Source: Anaerolineae bacterium (lineage in GTDB: Bacteria > Chloroflexota > Anaerolineae > 4572-78 > J111). From it: 5,302 bases of DNA. The notes under the pieces were generated by a model. It worked only from the letters and a program-made list of their open reading frames with translations. It did no database searches and was not told where the DNA came from. Of the stretch, positions 1-5,302 are shown piece after piece (position 1 is the first letter of the stretch; the number at the start of each line of letters is the position of its first letter). The stretch covers positions 1 through 5,302 of the forward strand of contig JAGRCC010000772.1 in the NCBI GenBank assembly GCA_020433785.1, in the 5' to 3' direction. The translations under genes were made by a program, and so were the position numbers.

Positions 1-18
1 TAAAGTCTCGTTGTAGTA

Positions 19-106
19 CTAGTAAAGGGCCCCGATTCACGGTGATTCAACGGCCTGTGCTAGTAGAGGGTCCCGATTCACGGTGATTCAACAGCCTCTA
101 CTAGTA
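19..106. repeat. Two tandem 41-bp repeats closed by a partial third unit
   Basis: The hexamer CTAGTA occurs at 19-24, 60-65 and 101-106, exactly 41 bp apart, and frames two units (19-59 and 60-100). The middle of each unit (31-51 and 72-92) is identical over 21 bases and includes the dyad TCACGGTGA and the direct pair GATTCA...GATTCA. The flanks vary by a few substitutions. The palindrome TACTAGTA marks both outer ends (17-24 and 99-106), so the block looks complete rather than cut by the window edge. There are too few units and no unique spacers, so this is not a CRISPR array. It lies downstream of the GH31 gene. Its function is unknown; a dispersed intergenic repeat family or tandem protein-binding sites are possible. 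Confidence 0.8.
60..104. repeat. Hairpin-forming inverted repeat within the second repeat unit
   Basis: CTAGTAGAGG at 60-69 is the perfect reverse complement of CCTCTACTAG at 95-104, leaving a 25-base loop that itself holds the dyad TCACGGTGA. The equivalent arms of the first unit pair only imperfectly. On the minus strand this would be transcribed about 120 bases after the GH31 stop codon. No T-run follows it, so it is not a standard intrinsic terminator. Confidence 0.65.
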
Positions 107-223
107 TAACTCCGTGAGAAGTAAGGAGGAAGGCATCGGTTTTTTCCTTTACTCCCTACGCCTTACTTCCTACTCCCCGATTTAACCTCGAAACTCGCTG
201 CGTAATGAGCGAAGAACGTAGGC
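107..223. other. Gene-free 3' flank of the GH31 gene with low-complexity purine/pyrimidine tract
   Basis: No gene is visible between the 41-bp repeats and the GH31 stop codon. Positions 118-180 are low complexity: GTAAGGAGGAAGG on the left, a T-rich run at 140-150, then CT-rich sequence to about 178. GAAGTAAGG (118-126) is the perfect reverse complement of CCTTACTTC (161-169), so a weak hairpin with a 34-base loop could form. No clear intrinsic terminator for the GH31 transcript is seen: in the minus-strand reading the run at 140-145 is A, not T. Confidence 0.5.
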
Positions 224-3200
224 TCAAAACGCCCCGTAGCTCCGGCCCGCGTAGCCCGCCTCGCCCGTGGTGTGGCTGTTGTTGGGGTCAGGCTGCCACT
301 CGACCTGGCCGCTGCCATCGTCATTTTTGCGAATACATTTCCATTCAAAGGTCGTCTCGGCCGGTAGGTCGGTGACGACGCCAGTCCACACCGGCTCGGA
401 TGGCCCCGGCCCGTTGGGGCTGGGCGGCGGGTTCCAGATGTATTCGTAATAGACATTCGGGTCCAGTTTGATGGCCTGGTCAGGGTCCCATGCCCCCAGT
501 TCGGCAATACTGCCGACCACATAAATACTTTGGCCCGGAACGGTAAAGCCCCGGTCACAGACAAAGTTGACCGACGTGGGCGCGGTAATCGGTTGTAGGT
601 CAAAGGTAAAGGTTTTGGTGGTGGTGTACACGGCCATCGCTTCAGATTTGGCCATAATCAGTTGGTTGCCGGCGTTGTACCAGCCGCTGGCGGCGGCGTT
701 GAAACTGCCGGCCGAACTGTGCTCTGTTAATGGCTCGTCATTCAGACTCACGGCGACGCCTTCCGCGGCCTCGACAATCAATTTGATCACATTCGGCCGG
801 TTATCGACCGCGCCGCTGAAAGGCGGGTTGACCTCTGCCGCCGGCTCGATGGTCACGGTCACGGTATCGCCCGATTGCACCTGGCTGATCTCGGTGGTGC
901 GGTAGTGATACACCGGGCGACCGTCAGCGTCGTAATCCAGGGTCGCGCCGTCATCTTCATAGAGGGTGAAGCTGGACGGCGTGGTATCGGCGTAGACCTG
1001 CACCAGCAGCTCATCGTGGGTGGTGGCGTCCTGCCGGTGGCCGAACGCATCCTTGGTCTCTTCATCCACATACATCTGGGGCAGGATGGCTCCGGCCCGG
1101 GCAAACACCGGCAGGCGAAATAGGCCATCGCGATAAACCGGCACGTCTTCAATTGCCTCGCCCGTGCTGGTAAACCATTCGTTGGTGTGATAATTGATCC
1201 ACTTGCCCGCCGGCAGATAAACATCCCGTTCATATTCGCCGTGGCGGGCCACCATCCCCACCAGCAAATCCCGGCCAATGAGCTTTTCGTTCCCCATCGT
1301 GGCCACACGGGGATCGTTCTGATAATAGAACACCAGCGGCGGGATGAGTGGCTCGCCCAAGAGGTTGGCCCGGTAGGCCAGCGAGTAATAGTAGGGGATG
1401 AGCTCGTAGCGCTGCCGGATATTGGCTAAGTTGCTGTCCTCTTTGCCGACGAGATGGGGGGCGGTATCATACGGCGGATTGACCTGCACGAATTCGTTAT
1501 CGGTATGGGGCCGAACCGGCACGTCGAACCAGGCGCCATTGGCGAACCACTGCGTGTACAGCTCTTCCTGATAACCTCGGTAGTCGCCCTGTTTATCGTT
1601 GTAAGGCATCACCTCGCGACGAAAACCGCCGATGTCGGCCCCGTAATAGTCGATGCCGGAGAAGGACATATGCATCTGGGCATTTTCATGGGTGGCCAGC
1701 GACTCCAGGTTGCCGGCGATATCGCCCGACCACATGGCCGCGCCGTAACGCTGGGTGCCGCCCGCGCCGGAGCGGGTAATAATGAAGGGACGCGGGTTCA
1801 CTTCGCCCAGCTCGTTCGCCTCGCCCTGGTGATCAACGTAGCCATCCCAAATCGATTTGTTCCAGAGCAAGTTGTAGATATTATGAATGTCGCTGTGTTC
1901 GTTTTTGAGGCCGGTGGCGGTGGTCTCGACCCCTTCGTAACAGGCATTACTATCAAAGGCTTCCGGTTCGCCCAGGTCGGTCCAGTGGGCGGTGATACCT
2001 TTTTGGACCAGATTGGGCAGGCGGCGCTCGTCGTGAATCCACGCGCCGGCCGCCGGATCGGACCAGTCGAGCATCCGACCGGTGCCCCAAAAATCCGGTC
2101 TGGCTAAATCCGTGACCGGAACCTGATTAGTCGGGTCACATACCCCCGCCGTTCTTTGGTAGGTCGTTAAGTCCGCCGGCATCTCTTCGAACGTATCGGT
2201 CGAATCGGCCAGGTAGGACTCCTCGATGGCGGTCAGTCGAATATCATCCTCAGCCAGCGCCTCAATTTCCTGGTCCGGATTAGGGAAAAAGTAAGGATTG
2301 CCGTCATTGTTCGCTTCGTCCCAATTTAGGTGCCCCATTTGGCTCTTATCGCCATCACCCGGAACCACGCCGCCAAACCAGTTCAGGTCGAGCACAAAGC
2401 CATCAACCGGAAAATCGTTGTCCCGCAGGCCGGTCTTGAGATCATCAATTTGGTCCCAGTTATCGTAACCAAACTCAGAAACCCACAGCCCAAATGTTTT
2501 CTTGGTGGGTACGGGCGGGGTGCCGACCAACTCCATGTAATCCTGCCGGAGGTCGGGCAGGTCGGGGCCGGTCATGACGTAAAAACGCAGTTGGTCGCCA
2601 TACATGCGGGCTTCCCACCAGAAGGATTCAAAATCCCAGCGTTGTTTGTAGACGTTGTCCATAAACAAGGCGTAGTTTAGATTATCGGGGCCAACGGCGT
2701 ACATGACCGGAATCTGAACGTTGCCGACGGCCGCGCTTTGAAAGCCCTGGAACCCGTTGCCCTGGCCCAGCCCTTCTCTAACGCCGTGAGTGATCCAATC
2801 CCCATCAGCCGATCCCTGTCTCACGAACTGCTGGCCCAAGCCGTAGATGTGTTCGATGTCACCGGGATCGATGTTCAGACCTTTGAACGGCTGGTTGAGG
2901 TCCGCCGGACAGAGCGTGGTGAGTTGGGCGTCGGCCTTGGTTTTATCGATGAGGGTGATGCACAGATTATCCTCGTTGACCTCAATTCTGAGGTCGCTGG
3001 TTTCCAGGGTGCTGCCGTCCTCCGTAAACGACGAAGGGCCCGGATAATCCGTCTCAAGAATCATGGGTGAGGTGTAGAGCGGGTCATCAACCGAGGGGCC
3101 GTCGCCCACGGCCGAAACTTCGAAGTGGGCCAGATCATCATCCAACAGTTCCACCAGCAGATAAGCCGTGGGCGTGGTAAACTTGCGACGGACAATCTCA

Positions 3201-3310
3201 TCGGCGGCCGAAACCGGCCGGACCAACAGCAGCAGGATGAAGAGCAGCCCCAACGATCTTGTGAATGGTAGCCTGGACGATAAATAACGAGCGCGTACTT
3301 TAGCCAACAT
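224..3310 (-). CDS. Secreted GH31 alpha-glucosidase/alpha-glucosyltransferase with C-terminal CBM20 starch-binding domain
   Basis: This 1028-residue enzyme should hydrolyse or transfer alpha-glucosyl units of starch-like glucans outside the cell. Residues 1-35 form a signal peptide (basic start, LLFILLLLV core, VSA/A cleavage). Residues 41-264 fit the GH31 N-terminal beta-sandwich (IYGLGQ at 155-160, PVMYAVG, LFMDN). Residues 265-665 form the barrel: FVLDLNW (D308, substrate-site aspartate), HWTDLGEPE with nucleophile D445, RSGAGGTQRYGAAMWSGD with acid/base D530, and GADIGGF (558-563). Residues 665-830 carry the usual C-terminal beta domains (VYLPAGKW, ARAGAILP), and 830-910 hold a further beta segment. 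Residues 912-1018 match CBM20 (VVGSIAELGAWDP, W1005, PNN). All catalytic residues are present. The start at 3310 is preferred because the signal peptide begins there behind AAGGAG at 7 nt. The frame stays open upstream, into an exosortase remnant. GH31 also includes alpha-xylosidases; CBM20 favours an alpha-glucan substrate. No lipid, sortase or S-layer anchor is seen. Confidence 0.95.
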   Translation of the reverse strand: MLAKVRARYLSSRLPFTRSLGLLFILLLLVRPVSAADEIVRRKFTTPTAYLLVELLDDDLAHFEVSAVGDGPSVDDPLYTSPMILETDYPGPSSFTEDGSTLETSDLRIEVNEDNLCITLIDKTKADAQLTTLCPADLNQPFKGLNIDPGDIEHIYGLGQQFVRQGSADGDWITHGVREGLGQGNGFQGFQSAAVGNVQIPVMYAVGPDNLNYALFMDNVYKQRWDFESFWWEARMYGDQLRFYVMTGPDLPDLRQDYMELVGTPPVPTKKTFGLWVSEFGYDNWDQIDDLKTGLRDNDFPVDGFVLDLNWFGGVVPGDGDKSQMGHLNWDEANNDGNPYFFPNPDQEIEALAEDDIRLTAIEESYLADSTDTFEEMPADLTTYQRTAGVCDPTNQVPVTDLARPDFWGTGRMLDWSDPAAGAWIHDERRLPNLVQKGITAHWTDLGEPEAFDSNACYEGVETTATGLKNEHSDIHNIYNLLWNKSIWDGYVDHQGEANELGEVNPRPFIITRSGAGGTQRYGAAMWSGDIAGNLESLATHENAQMHMSFSGIDYYGADIGGFRREVMPYNDKQGDYRGYQEELYTQWFANGAWFDVPVRPHTDNEFVQVNPPYDTAPHLVGKEDSNLANIRQRYELIPYYYSLAYRANLLGEPLIPPLVFYYQNDPRVATMGNEKLIGRDLLVGMVARHGEYERDVYLPAGKWINYHTNEWFTSTGEAIEDVPVYRDGLFRLPVFARAGAILPQMYVDEETKDAFGHRQDATTHDELLVQVYADTTPSSFTLYEDDGATLDYDADGRPVYHYRTTEISQVQSGDTVTVTIEPAAEVNPPFSGAVDNRPNVIKLIVEAAEGVAVSLNDEPLTEHSSAGSFNAAASGWYNAGNQLIMAKSEAMAVYTTTKTFTFDLQPITAPTSVNFVCDRGFTVPGQSIYVVGSIAELGAWDPDQAIKLDPNVYYEYIWNPPPSPNGPGPSEPVWTGVVTDLPAETTFEWKCIRKNDDGSGQVEWQPDPNNSHTTGEAGYAGRSYGAF

Positions 3311-3317
3311 CGATAAT

Positions 3318-3323
3318 CTCCTT
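3318..3323 (-). promoter_or_regulatory. Ribosome binding site that fixes the GH31 start
   Basis: Read on the minus strand, AAGGAG lies 7 nt before the ATG at 3310. It is a near-consensus Shine-Dalgarno sequence. Together with the signal peptide that begins at this ATG, it sets the start of the GH31 gene here rather than at the TTG at 3814 that heads the longer open frame. Confidence 0.85.
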
Positions 3324-3341
3324 ATTTGTAGGACTGACTTA

Positions 3342-3371
3342 ATTGTGCGATTTTGTGGCGTAAATTGCCAA
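3342..3371 (-). promoter_or_regulatory. Possible sigma-70-type promoter of the GH31 gene
   Basis: On the minus strand TTGGCA (3371-3366, 5 of 6 to the -35 consensus) is followed after 18 nt by CACAAT (3347-3342, 4 of 6 to the -10 consensus). Transcription would start near 3335, giving a leader of about 25 nt that includes the ribosome binding site. The position suits an independent promoter, but the match is modest and promoters of the suspected phylum are poorly known. Confidence 0.35.
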
Positions 3372-3425
3372 TTTGGGCGGTGAGTCTGCCAAAAATTAGG
3401 ACAATAAGGTCGGCCAATTTGAGCG
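3367..3425. repeat. Direct repeat pair GCCAATTTGRGCG upstream of the GH31 gene
   Basis: GCCAATTTGGGCG at 3367-3379 recurs as GCCAATTTGAGCG at 3413-3425, with one mismatch in 13 and a 46-bp offset. The proximal copy overlaps the proposed -35 element. This is what paired operator sites would look like, but a chance repeat or a small duplication at the exosortase breakpoint is equally possible. The regulator is unknown. Confidence 0.4.
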
Positions 3426-3439
3426 CCGATGGCGAAGTT

Positions 3440-3885
3440 GTTAATTTTGTTCAGCAGTAGGGCGGCGGGCAAGCCCTGCCGCCACGGCTGCGGGGCCAGC
3501 CACAGGCCGAGCAGCCCATATGTCGCCAGGCCAAACAAGCCGGCCGAGAGCATATTGATGTCGAGAAAGCGTTCGACCAGCAGGTAGGCCAGCGAGCCGC
3601 CCAGAGCTAGGCTCAACGGCAGCGGCGCGAGGTGCGGCCCGGCGTCGAGACGCAGCTGATAATCGCCCTGGCGCAGGCGCATGACAATCAAGATGACGAT
3701 GGTGATGAGGACAATTTGGTTGGTTCGAAAATCTTCGCGGGTGAAGATGATGGCGAGGTAATCGAAGATGGGGCGGTAGAGCCAGAACCACAGGCCCACT
3801 ACCAGCGCGTTCAACCCGATCCGAGGATACGAGTTGAAGGCAATGAAGTGTCGGCAGATTGTGGCCGCATATCAAGGGTTGACAT
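3440..3885 (-). pseudogene. Truncated, frameshifted exosortase-like N-terminal fragment
   Basis: The remnant encodes only the membrane-embedded N-terminal part of a protein resembling exosortases, the integral-membrane proteases that sort PEP-CTERM-type surface proteins. An ATG at 3885 opens 24 codons beginning MSTLDMRPQSAD and ends at a TGA (3811-3813). One added base in the GGG run near 3815-3817 would join this cleanly to the next frame. That frame runs from about 3814: a first helix (LVVGLWFWLYRP), then FTREDFRTNQIVLI where classical exosortases have the YSHG-type segment, then further helices and WRQGLPAALLL. Similarity stops near 3440-3450. The catalytic Cys, Arg and His regions are absent, and too little sequence remains before the GH31 start to hold them. 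From memory the FRTNQ variant suggests the exosortase O (XrtO) type, which is uncertain. Another polytopic membrane protein cannot be excluded. Weak SD-like AGAAAGAG precedes the ATG. Confidence 0.55.
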
Positions 3886-3965
3886 TGGCACTCTTTCTGC
3901 TCGCTACGGCGCGATCCAGTTTACCAGAGACTAATGCAAAAATCATCGGTCTCCGGTCGGATTGT

Positions 3966-3999
3966 AAAAAAAAGCCCTCTCATATACGAGAGGGCTTTT
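3966..3999 (-). terminator. Strong intrinsic terminator, best suited to minus-strand transcripts
   Basis: AAAAGCCCTCTC (3970-3981) and GAGAGGGCTTTT (3988-3999) form a perfect 12-bp stem around a 6-base loop. Read on the minus strand, the GC-rich part of the stem runs straight into eight T residues (3973-3966), a textbook intrinsic terminator. On the plus strand only four T residues and then GATTTC follow, so activity there would be weaker. It insulates the exosortase remnant and GH31 gene from transcription entering from the right. No intact minus-strand gene ends just before it in this window. Confidence 0.9.
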
Positions 4000-4196
4000 G
4001 ATTTCAGAAGTAAACCGGCCGAAGGCGGCGGCGATAGCTTTATGGGCGGCGAACTCGGTGGGAGTTCTCGGAACACGACCCGGGTTTTCGTTGTGCGTTT
4101 GGCCTTGCCAGTTACTTGATTACAATAGTAACCGTATTACCTTGGAAAATCATAAAGAGTTTCTAAGAATTTTATATGGATTATTGGGAATAATTC
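4000..4196. other. Gene-free region: GC-rich stretch then AT-rich island
   Basis: No intact gene is supported here. Positions 4000-4110 are GC-rich and include a small hairpin, GAACTC (4051-4056) and GAGTTC (4062-4067) around a 5-base loop. The minus strand is open for 58 codons from 4119 to a stop at 3943-3945, without a usual start codon, and that frame reads through the terminator hairpin. From about 4111 the sequence turns sharply AT-rich, unlike the flanking genes, with a small hairpin ATTATTgggAATAAT at 4180-4194 right beside the inverted-repeat element. The AT-rich part probably holds the promoter of the TPR gene or marks imported DNA. Confidence 0.5.
4142..4170 (+). promoter_or_regulatory. 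Weak candidate promoter for the TPR gene
   Basis: TTGGAA (4142-4147, 4 of 6 to the -35 consensus) is followed after 17 nt by AAGAAT (4165-4170, 4 of 6 to the -10 consensus) in the AT-rich island. If real, the transcript would include the whole 80-bp inverted-repeat element in a leader of about 120 nt. AT-rich sequence offers many such chance matches. Confidence 0.2.
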
Positions 4197-4276
4197 AGGT
4201 GACTGGCACTTTTTTCAAATGGAGTATGCCAAATGGAATACACTGCTGGGGTACCGTGCTTAAGTGCCAGTCACCT
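4197..4276. mobile_element. 80-bp REPIN/MITE-like element bounded by perfect 15-bp inverted repeats
   Basis: AGGTGACTGGCACTT (4197-4211) and AAGTGCCAGTCACCT (4262-4276) are exact reverse complements around a 50-base interior. The interior holds an imperfect direct repeat (CAAATGGAGTA at 4216-4226, CAAATGGAATA at 4230-4240) and no coding capacity. Short GTGACTGGCAC-type inverted sequences are, from general knowledge, typical of REP-like elements mobilised by single-strand Y1 transposases (IS200/RAYT type). No transposase gene is present here, so the element would be non-autonomous. No target-site duplication is obvious. It ends 23 nt before the start codon of the TPR gene, so it is part of that gene's leader or promoter. 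A large regulatory RNA hairpin is an alternative reading. Confidence 0.7.
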
Positions 4277-4299
4277 AATACGATTGTTGGGTCTGTAAG

Positions 4300-4962
4300 A
4301 TGAGGCGTAAACAGATAAAAGGGTGGGTTAGCTTACTGCTGCTACTGATGCTTCCTTTTAGTATGGGGCTGGCGTGCAGCCAACCGGCCCAACGCTCCGG
4401 CGATTTGTTCGCCGAGCGGGGGCAGGAAGCGTACGATAGCGGCGATTACACGCGGGCGATTCAGCAGTTCGATCTGGCCATCGAGGCCGGAGTGACCACG
4501 CACGACCTGGCCGAAATTTACACCACAATGGGGGCGGCCTACGATCAGCTCGATCAATTTGATGAGGCGCTGGCGGCGCATAAGCGGGCCGTTGAAATCG
4601 ATCCGGAGTCGTTTCGGGCCTGGAATAATTTGGGGATTGCCTACTTCTATCTGGGCCAACTCAACGAGGCCGAATCGAGCCAGAAACGGGCCATCAATCT
4701 CAAGCCCGATTATGCCTTCGCCTATGCCAGTTTGGGCGCGGTTTATGTCTCGCGCAATGAGCCGAACGCGGCTATTCAGGTGCTGGCCGAAGCCATCCGG
4801 CTGGATGAGACCATCGCTACGGCGCACGCTAATTTGGCCCTGGCCTACGCGCTCGCCGGTCAGTTCGACGCGGCTGAGGACTCGCTGCAACGGGCTATTG
4901 TTTTGGGTTATGAGAATGGGGCGGTGGTTCAACAGCGGATTAATCATTTAAAATCACAGTAG
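4300..4962 (+). CDS. Exported TPR-repeat protein, probable lipoprotein
   Basis: The 220-residue product starts with a basic stretch (MRRKQIK), a hydrophobic core (SLLLLLMLPF) and a cysteine at position 26 in MGLAC. This suits a lipoprotein signal peptide, although the residue at -3 is Gly rather than the usual Leu, so plain secretion is possible. Residues 36-208 are about five tandem tetratricopeptide repeats of roughly 34 residues (36-69, 72-105, 107-140, 141-174, 175-208) with the expected G-A-Y/L-A-P positions, for example AWNNLGIAYFYLGQLNEAESSQKRAI split over repeat 3. TPR arrays form a superhelical scaffold for binding proteins or peptides; the partner is unknown. There is no enzymatic domain. 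The ATG at 4300 keeps the full signal peptide, but no good Shine-Dalgarno is seen and the preceding inverted-repeat element ends 23 nt upstream. The gene converges with an M23 peptidase gene 47 bp away. Confidence 0.9.
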   Translation: MRRKQIKGWVSLLLLLMLPFSMGLACSQPAQRSGDLFAERGQEAYDSGDYTRAIQQFDLAIEAGVTTHDLAEIYTTMGAAYDQLDQFDEALAAHKRAVEIDPESFRAWNNLGIAYFYLGQLNEAESSQKRAINLKPDYAFAYASLGAVYVSRNEPNAAIQVLAEAIRLDETIATAHANLALAYALAGQFDAAEDSLQRAIVLGYENGAVVQQRINHLKSQ

Positions 4963-5009
4963 AGTTGATGGAGTTTGTGGAGTTGGAGGTTAGAGAGTAG
5001 GCGATGCGG
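4963..5009. other. Purine-rich spacer between convergent genes
   Basis: The 47-bp gap between the TPR stop codon and the peptidase stop codon is almost entirely G, A and T on the plus strand, with repeated GGAGTT-like words. No stem-loop terminator is visible for either gene. It resembles the purine-rich tract (on the sense strand) behind the GH31 gene. Confidence 0.5.
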
Positions 5010-5302
5010 TCATTGAGGTACGCCGGGTAAATAAAGGCTGGGATCGACCGGCTGGCCGTTGAGATGCAGCTCAAAGTGGACATGAGGTCCGATTAAATGG
5101 CCGGTGCTGCCGACCTCGCCGATGGGCGCGTTCCGGCTAATGGTCGCACCGGCTTCAACGGTGACGGCTCGAAGGTGGCTGTACCAGGTTTGGCGACCTT
5201 CGCCGTGATCGATGATGACGCCGTAGCCCAGACCGTCTTGGGCCTGAGCGGCAAAGGTGATGACGCCGGCCTCGGCGGCGTAAACGGTGCTGCCAAACGG
5301 CG
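5010..5302 (-). CDS. M23 (LytM-type) metallopeptidase, C-terminal part only
   Basis: The last 96 full codons of a minus-strand gene lie in the window, ending at a TGA (5010-5012); the rest is beyond 5302. The sequence follows the M23 fold: PFGSTVYAAEAGVITFA, GYGVIIDHGEG, TWYSHLRAVTVEAGATI, IGEVGSTGHLIGPHVHFEL and VDPSLYLPG. HVHFE is the HxH motif that supplies one zinc ligand and the catalytic histidine, and YSHL holds the other conserved histidine. The first zinc ligands (the HxxxD motif) should lie just beyond the window edge, so activity cannot be judged; degenerate M23 domains act as amidase activators. Such proteins cleave or bind peptidoglycan cross-bridges in the envelope. The protein ends directly after the domain, so any signal peptide, coiled coil, LysM or SH3 part would be N-terminal. 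Confidence 0.92.
   Translation of the reverse strand, partial: PFGSTVYAAEAGVITFAAQAQDGLGYGVIIDHGEGRQTWYSHLRAVTVEAGATISRNAPIGEVGSTGHLIGPHVHFELHLNGQPVDPSLYLPGVPQ

Noticed and set aside
19..106. CRISPR array or integron attC site
   Set aside because: The units abut without unique spacers, only two are present, and neither a leader, cas genes nor the GTTRRRY/RYYYAAC core sites of attC are seen.
1454..2107. 217-codon open frame on the plus strand inside the GH31 gene
   Set aside because: It lies entirely antisense to the catalytic domain, where every GH31 motif is intact. Its product shows no recognisable domain. It is a GC-rich antisense shadow.
3632..3934. 100-codon plus-strand open frame over the exosortase remnant
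   Set aside because: The acidic low-complexity product is the reverse reading of hydrophobic helix codons. No ribosome binding site or domain supports it.
4000..4110. tRNA or tmRNA in the GC-rich gene-free stretch
   Set aside because: No T-loop GTTCRA motif or cloverleaf-compatible arms were found; only a 6-bp hairpin at 4051-4067 is visible.
3998..4303. 101-codon plus-strand open frame overlapping the TPR start
   Set aside because: It starts at the terminator hairpin, crosses a sharp base-composition change and reads through both arms of the inverted-repeat element, so a real protein is unlikely.
4342..4947. 201-codon minus-strand open frame opposite the TPR gene
   Set aside because: It is exactly antisense to a clear signal peptide plus TPR array; the product has no recognisable domain and the frame is explained by codon bias of the plus-strand gene.
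5093..5296. 67-codon minus-strand open frame at the right edge
   Set aside because: It is a shifted frame over the M23 peptidase; the true frame carries the HVHFE and YSHL motifs and ends at 5010.

Overview
The window reads as chromosomal DNA of a GC-rich environmental bacterium. A Chloroflexota (Anaerolineae-like) source is my best guess. It rests on soft evidence: a secreted starch-type GH31 enzyme, an exosortase remnant, and purine-rich low-complexity tracts behind genes. No rRNA, tRNA or other phylogenetic marker is present to confirm it.

Layout, left to right. Positions 1-223 hold no gene. They contain two copies of a 41-bp repeat, the second forming a perfect 10-bp hairpin arm pair, and a pyrimidine-rich tract behind the large gene. 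Positions 224-3310 (minus strand) encode a 1028-residue secreted glycoside hydrolase family 31 enzyme with both catalytic aspartates and a C-terminal starch-binding domain (CBM20). It has its own ribosome binding site, a plausible promoter and a pair of direct repeats upstream. Directly upstream on the same strand (3440-3885) lies a broken gene. It is the hydrophobic N-terminal part of what looks like an exosortase, carrying an apparent one-base deletion and lacking the whole catalytic part. Positions 3886-4299 hold no convincing intact gene. They contain a strong hairpin terminator (3970-3999), a GC-rich stretch with an orphan minus-strand open frame, and an AT-rich island. The island runs into an 80-bp element bounded by a perfect 15-bp inverted repeat (4197-4276), which resembles a REPIN/MITE. 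Positions 4300-4962 (plus) encode an exported, probably lipid-anchored TPR protein. It converges with the C-terminal part of an M23 (LytM-type) peptidase on the minus strand (5010-5302), which runs off the window.

How the genes relate. GH31-CBM20 probably acts outside the cell on starch or related alpha-glucans. The TPR protein and the M23 peptidase are both likely envelope-associated, but they are convergent and no operon links them to the GH31 gene. No complete novel multi-gene system is visible. The most interesting signals are the decayed exosortase joined in an open frame to the GH31 gene, the inverted-repeat element in the leader of the TPR gene, and the 41-bp repeat.
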